This document shows positions 19,271-30,988 of a stretch of DNA of 64,000 bases, one piece after another; position 1 is the first letter of the stretch; each line of letters begins with the position of its first letter. This stretch comes from Streptomyces sp. SPB162 (GTDB lineage: Bacteria > Actinomycetota > Actinomycetes > Streptomycetales > Streptomycetaceae): contig NZ_JAQFII010000001.1 in the NCBI RefSeq assembly GCF_029504575.1, positions 1,512,501 to 1,576,500 of the forward strand, given 5' to 3'. The translations under genes and the position numbers were made by a program. Under the pieces are notes generated by a model. The model saw only the letters and a program-made list of their open reading frames with translations, was not told the DNA's origin and ran no database searches.

Positions 19271-20608
19271 TCACAGTGGAACGCGGAGCAGCTCGTCGAT
19301 GAGCCCCGCGGCCTGGACCGCCAGCACACTGTCGTAGGTGGCCAGGTGGTGGCGGACCGCCGCGAACCGGTCGCGCAGACGCTGCGATTCCATACCCCGC
19401 CCCTGCTCCACCATCCGGACCGCGAGCGTCGCGCCGTGATCGGCCTCGCCCCGGCGCAGCTCCACGTGGGTCAGCACGGCCAGCCGGTGCACCCGCCCCC
19501 GCGCGTGCGAGGGGGAGCTCACCGCCTGGACCGCGTGTTCGAGGGCAGGCCGCAGCTCGCCGAGGCTCATGTACGTCTCGGCCAACTGCACGTCCACCAG
19601 ACCCGGTTGGACATAGGCGGTCTCCGCGGGTTCCTCCTCGGCCCTGATGCGCTGCTCCGCGGTCTCGGCGAGCCGGGCGCAGCGGTGGGCGCTGGGCCGG
19701 TCGCCGAGCCGCCCGTACGCCTTGGCCTGCATCGCGTACAGGTCGGCGGCCAGCGCCGGGGTGACGCTGTGACCGGCCGTGCGCAGCGCCGCCTCGGCGA
19801 ACGCCACCGCCTGCCGGTAGTCCCGCAGATGGAGCGACTGGTAAACGAGCATGCCGACCACGCAGGCGCCGAGACCCCGGTCCCCGGACGCCTTGGCCAG
19901 CCGCAGCGACTGGTGGAAGTAGCGCTGCGCGAGCCCGTGCGCGTCCGTGTCGTAGGCGCAGATCCCCGCGATCCCGACGAGCGCCCCGACCGCGCGGTGC
20001 AGCTGCCGGCCCAGCGGATCGGAGTAGCGCCCGCGCAGCAGCGGCGCGGCCTGGACGTTCAGGAAGCCGACGACGCGGTCGCGGGTCGCCACGCCGCCCG
20101 CGCCCCGGTACAGCTCCTCGTAGTGCGCGCGGGCGGCGTGCAGCATGGCCACGTCCGCGCCGGTCACCCGCTGCACCCCGGTTCTGGAGACGTCCATGTC
20201 CTCCGGCGGGTTCTCCCACTCCCACAGCGGCATGACGGCCTTGGGCCCGGTCAGTACGGGTGCGGTGCGCACATGGGGGCGCTGCTGCTCGTCGGCACGC
20301 CATAACGCCGTGGCGCGTTCCACGAATCCGGTCAGCGGGGAGCCCGCCGTCGGGACCACCGCCCCCCGGTCCATCCCGATGTCGGCGAGGGTCAGCGGGC
20401 GTTGGACCAGGCCGCCGAGCACCTCGCGGATCAGGTCGGGCACCTCACCGCGAGGGCGCTGGCCCTTGATCCAGCGGGTCACGGCCGTGCGGTCGTACCG
20501 GAGGGGCACCCCTCGGGTCCGGCCCAACGCGTTGACCCGGGCCGCCAGTCCAGCGTGCGAGGCACCCGCCTCGTCGAGAACGGCGTCGAACAGCGTGTTG
20601 GGTTCCAT
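19271..20608 (-). CDS. NsdA-like regulator (HTH plus tetratricopeptide region)
   Basis: 445 residues. The N-terminal segment of about 70 residues (LDEAGASHAGLAARVNAL...LRYDRTAVTRWIKG) is an XRE-like HTH. The rest is helical repeats, with TPR-like units such as AQRYFHQSLRLAKASGDRGL and AVAFAEAALRTAG. This is the layout and length of NsdA and its paralogues, which in S. coelicolor influence sporulation and antibiotic production. Which paralogue this is cannot be told. GGGGG lies about 8 bases before the ATG. It is followed on the same strand by the NUDIX gene after 52 bases. Confidence 0.8.
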   Translation of the reverse strand: MEPNTLFDAVLDEAGASHAGLAARVNALGRTRGVPLRYDRTAVTRWIKGQRPRGEVPDLIREVLGGLVQRPLTLADIGMDRGAVVPTAGSPLTGFVERATALWRADEQQRPHVRTAPVLTGPKAVMPLWEWENPPEDMDVSRTGVQRVTGADVAMLHAARAHYEELYRGAGGVATRDRVVGFLNVQAAPLLRGRYSDPLGRQLHRAVGALVGIAGICAYDTDAHGLAQRYFHQSLRLAKASGDRGLGACVVGMLVYQSLHLRDYRQAVAFAEAALRTAGHSVTPALAADLYAMQAKAYGRLGDRPSAHRCARLAETAEQRIRAEEEPAETAYVQPGLVDVQLAETYMSLGELRPALEHAVQAVSSPSHARGRVHRLAVLTHVELRRGEADHGATLAVRMVEQGRGMESQRLRDRFAAVRHHLATYDSVLAVQAAGLIDELLRVPL

Positions 20609-20865
20609 CCGGGCCCCCTGGGTTCGCCCACTGCGCGCAGCGTAGTCCCACCCCGTTCACACGGGGTGTGAACGGAGCACCCGCATATGCCGGTCGCACA
20701 CGCTCCCCCAGGGGTGGGCCGGAGGATTGACTGTGACCCAGGCCGCCGACTCCCCCTCGTGCATTGGCGGCGGCCCCACCCCGCACCACTCGTCCTGCGT
20801 TGCCAGGCACACCGCGGCAGGGCGGGTGGTGCGGTCCGCGAAGACACTCCCCTGGAGGCCCGACC

Positions 20866-21174
20866 GTGACCGGTACATGCTTCCGCTGCGCGGCGAGCGG
20901 CGCCGGGACGACACGGGTCGGCACTCTGAGCCCGCGTGAGGGCGGCGACTTCGCCGTCTGGGCCTGTGACGCGTGTCTGCCCGCCGCGCCGGACCGCGAC
21001 TACTGCTTCTTCGTGCCCGCGGCCTCCCGCGCCACGGGATCACGGGCCCTGCGCCTGACGGAGTCCGCCCCGTTCACCGCGCTGGACCTGGACTCGTGCG
21101 TCCCGCCGGTGGTGACGATCACACCGTTGCCCGCCGTGCGACGGAACCTGCATTTGTCCGGCCTGTCCTGGTGA
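20866..21174 (+). CDS. Small protein with two CxxC pairs (putative zinc ribbon)
   Basis: 102 residues, not recognised by family. GTG at 20866 has GGAGG 7 bases upstream. CFRC near residue 4 and CDAC near residue 35 form a CxxC-X28-CxxC arrangement typical of a zinc ribbon; the C-terminal half (PVVTITPLPAVRRNLHLS) has no motif. It could bind metal or nucleic acid or serve as a partner protein. It is divergent from the NsdA-like regulator (257 bases apart, no other gene seen in between) and convergent with the phosphatase gene. Confidence 0.6.
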   Translation: MTGTCFRCAASGAGTTRVGTLSPREGGDFAVWACDACLPAAPDRDYCFFVPAASRATGSRALRLTESAPFTALDLDSCVPPVVTITPLPAVRRNLHLSGLSW

Positions 21175-21189
21175 ACCCCTTGAGCTGCC

Positions 21190-22416
21190 TCAGCCGTTCG
21201 GCGTTGCCGACAGGGCGGCGCGGCGGAGCCGCAGCGGGACGCGGGCCACCTCACGGAGCAGGACGAGCAGCGCCGTGTCGTCCACCGGTCGGCCGGCGGT
21301 GTGCCGCAGGGCCGCGGCGCTCAGCGCACGGGCGAGGGGCGCGGCGGTCAGTGCGCCGCCGATCCGCGCGTCGGCGGCCGCGGACGCCACGGCTTCGGGC
21401 AGCGGGAAGAACGTCCCGGACGTGTTGCGGGCATCCTGCAGTCCGTCGGTGTAGAGCACCAGCGCCTGGCCGGGCAGCAGCACACCGCGGTGGGCCGGGG
21501 CGGCGCGGTCGCCGTCGTCCAGCAGGCCCAGCGGTGGCAGCGGATCCCCCAGAGCCAGCGCCCACGGCCGCTCGCCGCTCGCGTACGGTCCGGCGACATA
21601 GGGTTGCGGATGGCCGCAGTTGACGCTCTCCAGCGTGCCGTCGTCGCCCAGCTGCACCAGCAGCAGGGTGACGAACTCCTCGGCGACCGGGTTCTGCGAC
21701 TCGGTGCCCGCCACCGCCGGGTGCTCGGCGCACGAGCGCTGCCGCAAGTGGCGGTGGAGCGAGCGGTCCAGCCGGGCCAGCACGCCGGTCAGCTCCGGTT
21801 CGTCGTACGCGGCCTCGCGGAAGCTGCCGAGCAGCGCGGCGACCGAGTCGATCGCGGTCAGGCCGTGTCCCCGGACGTCGCCGAGCACCGCGCGCAGACC
21901 GTACGGCGTGGCCAGCACCTCGTACAGATCGCCGCCGACCCGTGCGCCCTCGCACGCCGAGAGGTACTCGCCCGCCACGGCGTACCCGTTCACCCGCGGC
22001 GGCAGCGGCCGCAGCAGCACCCGCTGGGTGGCGACGGCGATCTCGCGGGTGCGTTCCAGTTCTGCGGTCATGCCCGCCCGGCGACCGGCCATCCGGTAGC
22101 ACAGGGCCACCACCGCGAGGACCGCCAGCGCGGTGCCCAGGCACTCCTGCGCCTCGCGGGCGCCCCGCCCCACCGCTTCCGACAGCAGCGCCACGAGCGC
22201 CGTGGCACCGCTGGCCAGCACGCACTGCCGCCGGCCGCTGCCCACACACGCGATGGCGGGTGCCACCGCCAGCGCCGGCAGCAGCTTCACTCCGGGCGCC
22301 ACCGAGGCGGCCACCAGCACCAGCCCGCACCAGACGCCGGGCAGCACGAACAGCAGGAAGCCCGGGAGACCGGACGGGAGGCCGGGCGCCCCGGAAACCG
22401 CTCTGATACGGATCAT
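21190..22416 (-). CDS. Membrane-anchored PP2C/SpoIIE-type serine phosphatase
   Basis: 408 residues. Three to four membrane helices occupy about residues 18-112. A short linker (ELERTREIAVATQRVLLRPLPP) leads to a SpoIIE/PP2C phosphatase domain with the metal-binding aspartates in GARVGGDLYEV, LGDVRGHGL, YTDGLQDARN and PVDDTALLVL. Such enzymes dephosphorylate anti-sigma-factor antagonists and so regulate sigma factors. There is no GAF, PAS or kinase domain. No anti-sigma or antagonist gene adjoins it, so its partner is elsewhere. Confidence 0.88.
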   Translation of the reverse strand: MIRIRAVSGAPGLPSGLPGFLLFVLPGVWCGLVLVAASVAPGVKLLPALAVAPAIACVGSGRRQCVLASGATALVALLSEAVGRGAREAQECLGTALAVLAVVALCYRMAGRRAGMTAELERTREIAVATQRVLLRPLPPRVNGYAVAGEYLSACEGARVGGDLYEVLATPYGLRAVLGDVRGHGLTAIDSVAALLGSFREAAYDEPELTGVLARLDRSLHRHLRQRSCAEHPAVAGTESQNPVAEEFVTLLLVQLGDDGTLESVNCGHPQPYVAGPYASGERPWALALGDPLPPLGLLDDGDRAAPAHRGVLLPGQALVLYTDGLQDARNTSGTFFPLPEAVASAAADARIGGALTAAPLARALSAAALRHTAGRPVDDTALLVLLREVARVPLRLRRAALSATPNG

Positions 22417-22704
22417 CCGCCGGCTCCCCCTCGCAGCCGTTGGCGCGGTCGGCGACGGTACGCCCCACAGGGGGCGGGCCCCGCGTCGTGACCGATTCTG
22501 TCGATCAATACCTCACCCGCGATGCTGCGCCCTGCGGAATCACCCGATCGAGCGAAGGAACCTGCGGTTGAAGACAGGCACTGACGCATAACGCCTACTT
22601 CTGCACCTCATACGATCCATCTCTTCGACTTCCGCACATGAGCGCCGCACCCTGGACAGGAGAAGCGCACCATCCGGTGAACGACGATAGGAGGGCGAAC
22701 GCCC

Positions 22705-23064
22705 ATGGCCACCACCCGAGAAGCCGCCGCACACCCCGAGGACCTGGCCCGGCTGTTCGTGGAGCGGGCGAACGCGGGCGACGCCGAGGGGGTCGCCGCG
22801 CTCTACGAGCCGGACGCCGTGCTGGGATTCCCGCCCCGCAGCGAGACCGTCGGCCGGCAGGCGATCCGCGGCGTCATCGAGCAACTGCTGCGGCAGGCAC
22901 CGCGGTTCACCCTGGAGGAGCCGCTGCCCACCCTGGTCAACGGCGATCTGGCACTGACCGCGACCCGGTCCGCCGACGGCACCGGCGGCCGCGCCCAGGT
23001 GGCCCGCCGCCAGCCGGACGGCAGCTGGCTGCGCATCCTGGACCGGCCGGAATCCCGTGAGTAG
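22705..23064 (+). CDS. NTF2/SnoaL-like domain protein
   Basis: 119 residues with the cone-shaped NTF2/DUF4440 pattern: LARLFVERANAGDAEGVAALYEPDAVLGF, then GRQAIRGVIEQLL, a beta-rich C-terminus and a closing WLRILDRPES. Members are small enzymes or binding proteins with varied functions. AGGAGG is 10 bases before the ATG. It stands alone, with an upstream gap of 288 bases in which I see no gene, and ends at a bidirectional terminator shared with pheT. Confidence 0.8.
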   Translation: MATTREAAAHPEDLARLFVERANAGDAEGVAALYEPDAVLGFPPRSETVGRQAIRGVIEQLLRQAPRFTLEEPLPTLVNGDLALTATRSADGTGGRAQVARRQPDGSWLRILDRPESRE

Positions 23065-23102
23065 GCCCGCGGCTGCGCCCTTCGCCGGGCCGGCAGCGAC
23101 GA

Positions 23103-23136
23103 ATGGGGCGCACCCGGAGATCCGGGTGCGCCCCAT
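23103..23136. terminator. Bidirectional terminator between the NTF2-like gene and pheT
   Basis: A nearly continuous perfect inverted repeat, ATGGGGCGCACCCGGA with TCCGGGTGCGCCCCAT, between convergent genes. No T-run on either side. Confidence 0.82.
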
Positions 23137-23175
23137 CGGCGTTCGGTCAGGCGCTCCTTCGAGCACGGCCTCCGG

Positions 23176-25700
23176 TCACGCGCCGCGCAGCACCGCACCG
23201 GTGGCCGCGGTGGCCGCGGCGACGGCCGCGTCACGGGCGGCGGTCGTCTCCTCGGCCGTCAGCGTGCGGTCGGCGGCCCGGAAGCGCAGGGCGTAGGCGA
23301 GGGACTTCCGGCCCTCGCCGACCTGCTCGCCGGTGTAGATGTCGAACAGCCGCAGCGACTCCAGCAGCGCGCCGGCGCCGGAGCGCAGTGCGGCCTCCAC
23401 CTCGGCGGCCGGTACGGACGCGTCGGTGATCAGGGCGACGTCCTGCGTGGCCACCGGGAAGGTGGACACCCGGGGCGCCGGGACCGGGCCGGAGGAGGCC
23501 CGCTCCACGCGGTCCAGGTCGAGCTCCATGGCGGAGGTCCGGTCCGGCAGGTGCAGCGCCTTGAGGACCCGCGGGTGCAGTTCACCGGCGTGGCCGACGA
23601 GGATCTCCGCGCCCTCCACGACGGCGAGCAGCGCCGCGCAGCGGCCCGGGTGGAACGGGGCGTGCTGGTCCTGGCGGACGATCAGCTCGACCCCGGCCTC
23701 GCGGGCGACGGTACGGGCCGCCTCGACGGAGTCCGCCCAGCTCGCCGCGTACCCCTTGCCCCACACGCCGGCCTGCTCGCGCGCGCCCGACAGGGCGACG
23801 GCGACCCGGCGCGGCTGCTCGGGCAGCGCGGCGTTCAGGGCCGCGATCTCCTCGTCCGTGGGCCGGCGGTCGACCGGCAGCCGAGGCGGCGCCGGCTCCG
23901 TGCCGGTGGGCCGGAAGACCAGTCCGGTCTCGAACAGGGCCAGGTCGTGCGCACCCCGTCCGATGTTGCGGCGCAGCGTGCCCAGCAGCCCCGGCAGCAG
24001 CGTCGTGCGCATCGCCGGTTCCTCGTCGGAGAGCGGGTTGACGAGCTTGACGGTGCGACGGCGCGGGTCGTCCGCCTCCAGGCCGAGCTGGTCGAAGGCG
24101 GCCTCGCCAAGGAACGGCGTGTTCTGCACCTCGACGTAGCCGGCGCCGGCCAGCGCCCGGCCGACCCGGCGGCGCAGCTGCTGCGATCCGGTCAGACCGC
24201 GGCCGGACGGCAGCTTGGGCAGCGTCGACGGCAGGTTCTCGTACCCCTCGAGCCGGATGACCTCTTCGGCGAGGTCGTTCGGGTCGGTGAGGTCCGGGCG
24301 CCAACTCGGGACGGTGACGACGAGTTCGTCGGAGCCGTAGACGTCGCAGCCGACCTCCTGCAGCCGGCGCACCACGGTCTCCCGGCCATACTCGGTGCCC
24401 GCGACGCGGTCCGGGTGATCGGCCGGGATGGAGATCGAGCGCGGGGCGGACGGGGAGATGACCTCCGTGACGCCCTGCTCCGCGGTACCGCCGGCGAGCA
24501 GCACCAGCAGGTCGGCGGTGCGCTGCGCGGCGGCCGAGGTGGTCTGCGGGTCGGTGCCGCGCTCGAAGCGCTTGGACGCCTCGGAGGACAGCTTGTGCCG
24601 GCGGGCGGTGCGGGCGATGGCGACCGGCGCGAAGTGCGCGGCTTCGATGACGACGTCGGTGGTGCCGCGCACCTCGCCCGTCGTCTCGTCGCGGACGGCG
24701 TCCGCGATCTCGGTGTTGGCGCCGCCCATGACGCCGGCCAGGCCGATCACACCGCTGTTGTCGGTGATCACCAGGTCCTCGGCGTCCAGCACGCGCTTGG
24801 CGCCGTCGAGCGTGGTGAGCTTCTCGCCGGGCTGCGCGCGGCGGACGCCGATCGGGCCGTCGATCCGAGCCCGGTCATAGGCGTGCAGCGGCTGACCGAG
24901 CTCCAGCATCACGTAGTTCGTGACGTCCACGGCCAGGCTGATCGGCCGCATGCCGGCCTTCTGCAGCCTGCGCTGGAGCCAGATCGGGGAGCGGGCCTCG
25001 GGGTCCAGGCCGACCACGGTGCGGGCGGTGAAGCGGTCGCAGCCGACCGGGTCGCCGACCTTGACGGGGTAGCCGTACGCGTTCGGCGGCGGCACGTCGA
25101 GCAGCGCGGGGTCGCTCAGCGAGATCCCGTAGGCGATGGCGGTCTCGCGGGCGACACCGCGCATCGACAGGCAGTAGCCCCGGTCCGGGGTGACGGCGAT
25201 GTCGAGCACCTCGTCGACGAGCTCCAACAGCGCGATGGCGTCCGTGCCGGCCTCGTGCTCCGGCGGCAGCACGATGATGCCGTCGTGGTCGTCGCCCATG
25301 CCCAGCTCGGCGGCCGAGCAGATCATGCCGTGCGACGTCCGCCCGTACGTCTTGCGCGCGGCGATCTTGAAGTCGCCGGGCAGCGTCGCACCGGGCAGCA
25401 CCACGACGACCTTGTCGCCGACGGCGAAGTTCCGGGCGCCGCAGACGATCTCCTGCGGCTCACCGGTGCCGTTGGCGGTGCCGACGTCGACCGTGCAGAA
25501 GCGGATCGGCTTCTTGAAGCCCTCCAGCTCCTCGATGGTGAGGACCTTGCCGACCACCAGCGGGCCGGTCAGGCCGGCGCCGAGCTGCTCGACGGTCTCG
25601 ACCTCGAGGCCGGAGGAAATGAGCTTGGCCTGGACGTCACGGCCGGTTTCGCCGGCGGGCAGGTCGACGTACTCCCGCAGCCAAGAAAGCGGGATCCGCA

Positions 25701-25701
<1 letters not shown>
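23176..25701 (-). CDS. pheT: Phenylalanyl-tRNA synthetase beta subunit
   Basis: 841-residue beta chain of the heterotetrameric PheRS. Domains in order: an OB-fold tRNA-binding domain (about 40-150, [18 protein letters not shown]), B3/B4 editing domain (about 210-380, with a [16 protein letters not shown] motif), B5 domain (about 410-480), a catalytic-like core, and the FDX-ACB anticodon-binding domain at the C-terminus (from about 745, [13 protein letters not shown]). The ATG overlaps the pheS TGA by one base (TGATG), so the subunits are coupled. Full length. Confidence 0.97.
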
Positions 25702-26930
<1,229 letters not shown>

Positions 26931-26960
26931 TCACGCCCGTCGGACCGGATGGGCCATGGC

Positions 26961-28091
26961 TCAGGCCATGAACGCCGGCGCCCCGACGGGCAGGATAAAT
27001 CGGAACTGCGCGCCGCCGCCGGGAGCGCGGCCGACCGCGATCGTCCCGCCGTGCGCCTCGACGATGCCCTTGACGATGTAGAGGCCCAGGCCGGTGCCGC
27101 CGCGCTTGCTCCCCCGCCAGAAGCGGGTGAAGACGCGGCTCATCGACTCCTCGGGGATGCCGGGGCCCTCGTCGCTCACCGTCAGTGCCGTACCTTCCGC
27201 GCGGTCCTTGTCGGGGGCGCTCAGGAAGGAGGGCCCCAGCTCGATGGTGACCTGTCCTTCGCCGTGCCGCACCGCATTTTCCAGCAGGTTGCCGAGGATC
27301 TGGTCGATCTTGTCGGGATCCGCCCACAGGGCGGGCAGCGGCTGGGTGACGTCGATCAGGAAGCGTTCCCTGGACTGCCCGGCCGCCACGTGCGAGTCCA
27401 CGTGCCGCAGCACCATCGCGGCGATGTCGATCGGCTGCCGGCGCACCTCCAGGCGGCCGGAGTCGATCCGGGAGATGTCGAGCAGCTCGGCGATGAGCCG
27501 GGTGATGCGGTTGGCGTCCTGGTCGACGGTCTCCAGCATCAGCTTCTTCTGGTCGTCGGTGAACCGCTCCCACTTGGCCAGCAGTGTCGCGGTGAACCCC
27601 TTGACCGAGGTGAGGGGCGAGCGCAGCTCATGCGCGACGGTGGCTATCAGCTCGGCGTGGCTGCGCTCCGTGCGGCGGCGCGCCTCGGTGCCGCGCAGGG
27701 CGACGACGAGCCGGCGGACCGGCCCGGTCGGGTGGGTGCGCAGATAGCGCGCGGAGACCAGCACCTCGCGGCCGCCGGGCAGCAGCAGGTTCCGCTCCGG
27801 CTGGCCCACCCTGATCGCGAGCCCCCGGTACGGGTCGGTCAGCGCCCACCAGCGGCGGCCTTCGAGGTCCTCCAGCGGCAGCGCCCGCTCGATGGGCACG
27901 CCCAGCACGTCCGCCGGGTGCAGCGCGGTGATGCGGGCGGCGGCGGAGTTGAAGCAGATCACCCGGCCGTCCTCGTCCGCTACGACGAGCCCGTCGGGAA
28001 GGTCGTCGGGCGTCAGCCCGTACTCGTCCAGGCCCGCCGCCCAGCCCGTGAGCGTGGCAGGCGTGGTGCTCTCGGTCGCCGCGACATCCAT
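26961..28091 (-). CDS. Orphan PAS-domain sensor histidine kinase
   Basis: 376-residue kinase without membrane helices. A PAS domain spans about residues 25-135 (LPDGLVVADEDGRVICFNSAA). The HisKA phosphoacceptor is in VAHELRSPLTSVKG near residue 154. The HATPase domain has N-box NLLENAVRHG, G1 DEGPGIPEE and G2 GTGLGLYIVKG. No response regulator adjoins it, so it is an orphan; it sits between pheS and the SpoU methyltransferase, as I recall for the S. coelicolor core. The lack of membrane segments suggests a cytoplasmic signal sensed by PAS. Confidence 0.92.
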   Translation of the reverse strand: MDVAATESTTPATLTGWAAGLDEYGLTPDDLPDGLVVADEDGRVICFNSAAARITALHPADVLGVPIERALPLEDLEGRRWWALTDPYRGLAIRVGQPERNLLLPGGREVLVSARYLRTHPTGPVRRLVVALRGTEARRRTERSHAELIATVAHELRSPLTSVKGFTATLLAKWERFTDDQKKLMLETVDQDANRITRLIAELLDISRIDSGRLEVRRQPIDIAAMVLRHVDSHVAAGQSRERFLIDVTQPLPALWADPDKIDQILGNLLENAVRHGEGQVTIELGPSFLSAPDKDRAEGTALTVSDEGPGIPEESMSRVFTRFWRGSKRGGTGLGLYIVKGIVEAHGGTIAVGRAPGGGAQFRFILPVGAPAFMA

Positions 28092-28133
28092 CCCCGCACC
28101 CCCTTCTCAGGGCTCCCCCGGGCCGCAACCCTA

Positions 28134-28997
<864 letters not shown>

Positions 28998-29054
28998 GGG
29001 GAGTGCTCGCTTCTCGGTGGATCCGGGAGATGGCGTACGGCGCGGGACAGCACA

Positions 29055-29083
29055 CGGACCCGCAGGCTCAGCCTGCGGGTCCG
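29055..29083 (-). terminator. Terminator of the infC-rpmI-rplT operon
   Basis: A perfect 13-bp stem, CGGACCCGCAGGC (29055-29067) with GCCTGCGGGTCCG (29071-29083), and a 3-base loop, 57 bases after the rplT stop. Confidence 0.85.
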
Positions 29084-29139
29084 GGGACTGCGGTGGGGAT
29101 CACTCGGGGCGACCCCGGCAGTACCCCGTCGCGTCGTTC

Positions 29140-29524
29140 TCAGGCGGCCTTGGGCGCGTTGACGTCCGTCGGCAGCGCCTTCTTGGCGACCTCGACCAGC
29201 GCGGCGAAGGCGTTGGGGTCGTTGACGGCCAGCTCGGCGAGGATCTTGCGGTCCACCTCGATGTTGGCGGCGTTCAGACCCTGGATGAGGGCGGTTGTAC
29301 GTCATGTCGTTCTGACGGGCAGCGGCGTTGATGCGCTGGATCCACAGCCGACGGAAGTCGCCCTTGCGCTTCTTGCGGTCGTTGAAGTTGTAGACCAGGG
29401 AGTGGGTGACCTGCTCCTTGGCCTTGCGGTACAGGCGCGACCGCTGGCCGCGGTAACCCTTGGCCGCCTCGAGGACTGCCCTGCGCTTCTTGTGGGCGTT
29501 TACCGCCCGCTTGACGCGTGCCAC
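29140..29524 (-). CDS. rplT: 50S ribosomal protein L20, with an apparent frameshift
   Basis: Ribosomal protein L20 binds 23S rRNA early in 50S assembly. From the ATG the frame gives [20 protein letters not shown] through NDMTYNR and then leaves frame. Removing one base from the GGG at 29289-29291 (CCC in the gene) restores [20 protein letters not shown]... to a normal C-terminus (NAPKAA) and stop at 29140, 127 residues in all. The total length of 385 bases is one more than a multiple of three. L20 is essential in most bacteria and the rest is intact, so a sequencing error is the likeliest cause. Confidence 0.9.
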
Positions 29525-29635
29525 TTGATGACTCCTTGTAGGGGACCGCGGGGGGACTCACGCGGCCCGAAAGCGATGGGATCCCGGTTGGACGTCGCGC
29601 CCCGTGGTGTCCTCACGGACGATGGGGCGCGGCCG

Positions 29636-29830
29636 TCACAGACCGAGAAGCTTCTTGATCTTCTTGGTGTCGGCCTTGGCCAGCTGAACCGTGCCGGCGA
29701 GGCGGCGCGTCTTGCTCGAGGGCTTGTGCTCGAGCAGGTGACGACGGCCGGCGCGCTCACGCATGATCTTGCCGCTGCCGGTGACCTTGAAGCGCTTGCT
29801 GGCACCGCTGTGCGTCTTGTTCTTCGGCAT
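29636..29830 (-). CDS. rpmI: 50S ribosomal protein L35
   Basis: 64-residue basic ribosomal protein with the typical N-terminus [21 protein letters not shown] and a hydrophobic-basic end ([13 protein letters not shown]). Second gene of infC-rpmI-rplT, with spacings of about 110 bases on both sides. Full length, no oddities. Confidence 0.97.
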   Translation of the reverse strand: MPKNKTHSGASKRFKVTGSGKIMRERAGRRHLLEHKPSSKTRRLAGTVQLAKADTKKIKKLLGL

Positions 29831-29939
29831 GTCGCCGTAGTCTCCTCGTCGCTGGCCCTCCCGTCCGCCACAGGTGCGGACGGAGAGCGTCAGTACTGTT
29901 CTTCCATCCCGGAACGGTGCCCCGGGGCGCTGCGCGGTC

Positions 29940-30686
29940 TCAGTTGCCCTCGACCGGCTTGTCGGCGGGCTTCTCAGCCGCGTCGACGACCGGCGCTTCG
30001 GCGGCGGGCGCCTCGGCGGACTCCTCGGAACCCTCGGAGTTCTCGACGGTGCCGTCGAAGGACTCGTCCTGCTCCTCGGACTCGTCGTCGGAGCCGTAGC
30101 CCTGACGCTCGGCCTTGCGAACGGCCGCTGCCTCGCGGGCTTCGGCCATCGCTTCGGTCTTCTTCTTGTGCGGACCGAGAACCATGATCATGTTTCGGCC
30201 GTCCTGCTTCGGGTTCGACTCGATGAAGCCGAGTTCCTCCACGTCGGACGCCAGTCGCTGCAGCAGTCGGAAGCCCAGCTCGGGGCGGGACTGCTCGCGA
30301 CCACGGAACATGATCGTGATCTTGACCTTGTCGCCCTGCTTCAGGAAGCGGACGACGTGGCCCTTCTTGGTGTCGTAGTCGTGCGGGTCGATCTTCGGCC
30401 GGAGTTTCATCTCCTTGATGACCGTGTGCGCCTGGTTCTTGCGCGCCTCACGGGCCTTCATGGCCGATTCGTACTTGAACTTCCCGTAGTCCATGAGCTT
30501 GCACACGGGCGGACGTGCGGTCGCTGCGACCTCGACCAGGTCGAGGTCGTATTCCTGCGCAAGCTCCAGGGCCTTGGCAAGCGGCACGATGCCGACCTGC
30601 TCACCACTGGGACCGACGAGTCGCACCTCGGGGACGCGAATGCGGTCGTTGATGCGAGGCTCGACGATGCGGGGCTCGGCGCTGAT
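29940..30686 (-). CDS. infC: Translation initiation factor IF-3 (ATC start, acidic C-terminal tail)
   Basis: 248 residues. IF-3 keeps 30S subunits free and checks the start codon. N-domain: [20 protein letters not shown]; linker; C-domain: [20 protein letters not shown] and [12 protein letters not shown]. The reading frame has no ATG/GTG near the conserved N-terminus, but GAGGAGG stands 4 bases before an ATC (30684-30686) that gives [15 protein letters not shown]-3 genes classically use rare starts (AUU in E. coli) so that IF-3 represses its own translation; the ATC here fits. A tail of about 65 residues rich in Glu/Ser/Asp follows the C-domain, as in other Streptomyces IF-3 but absent from E. 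coli. Confidence 0.95.
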   Translation of the reverse strand: MSAEPRIVEPRINDRIRVPEVRLVGPSGEQVGIVPLAKALELAQEYDLDLVEVAATARPPVCKLMDYGKFKYESAMKAREARKNQAHTVIKEMKLRPKIDPHDYDTKKGHVVRFLKQGDKVKITIMFRGREQSRPELGFRLLQRLASDVEELGFIESNPKQDGRNMIMVLGPHKKKTEAMAEAREAAAVRKAERQGYGSDDESEEQDESFDGTVENSEGSEESAEAPAAEAPVVDAAEKPADKPVEGN

Positions 30687-30768
30687 GGGGCCTCCTCGGT
30701 TGCACCACGCGGCCGCCTGGCGGACAGCCACGTAACGTCTGTGTCGTCCGACCCCTGTGACGGAACGC

Positions 30769-30800
30769 AAAAAACGCCCCATACAGGTCACAGGCAGGGC
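30769..30800 (-). promoter_or_regulatory. Possible attenuator in the infC leader
   Basis: On the minus strand GCCCT (30796-30800) can pair with GGGGC (30776-30780), followed after one base by six T residues (30769-30774). Such a T-run is rare in this GC-rich DNA. It lies within the infC leader about 85-110 bases before the start. The stem is short, so function as a terminator/attenuator is only suggestive. The 400-base gap 30687-31086 otherwise holds only leader and divergent promoters. Confidence 0.35.
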
Positions 30801-30988
30801 TCCTCAAAACCGGGAGCACCGCCACGGAACACCGCGGGGCGCATCGGGCAGCACGTTCGGCATCCGGAAGAACCATCCGCCGAAGAACGCTGCCTGACCG
30901 GACCCGCCAACCTCTCGGTCGGTCGGGTGGGAGATCGGAGCCTCCACTTGTGGGCCGGGCACAGGTGTGTCCGACCGGTCGATTTGCA

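Noticed and set aside
29280..29300. Programmed ribosomal frameshift in rplT
   Set aside because: No slippery heptamer, stimulatory stem or precedent for L20; three unrelated genes in the window show the same single-base insertion.
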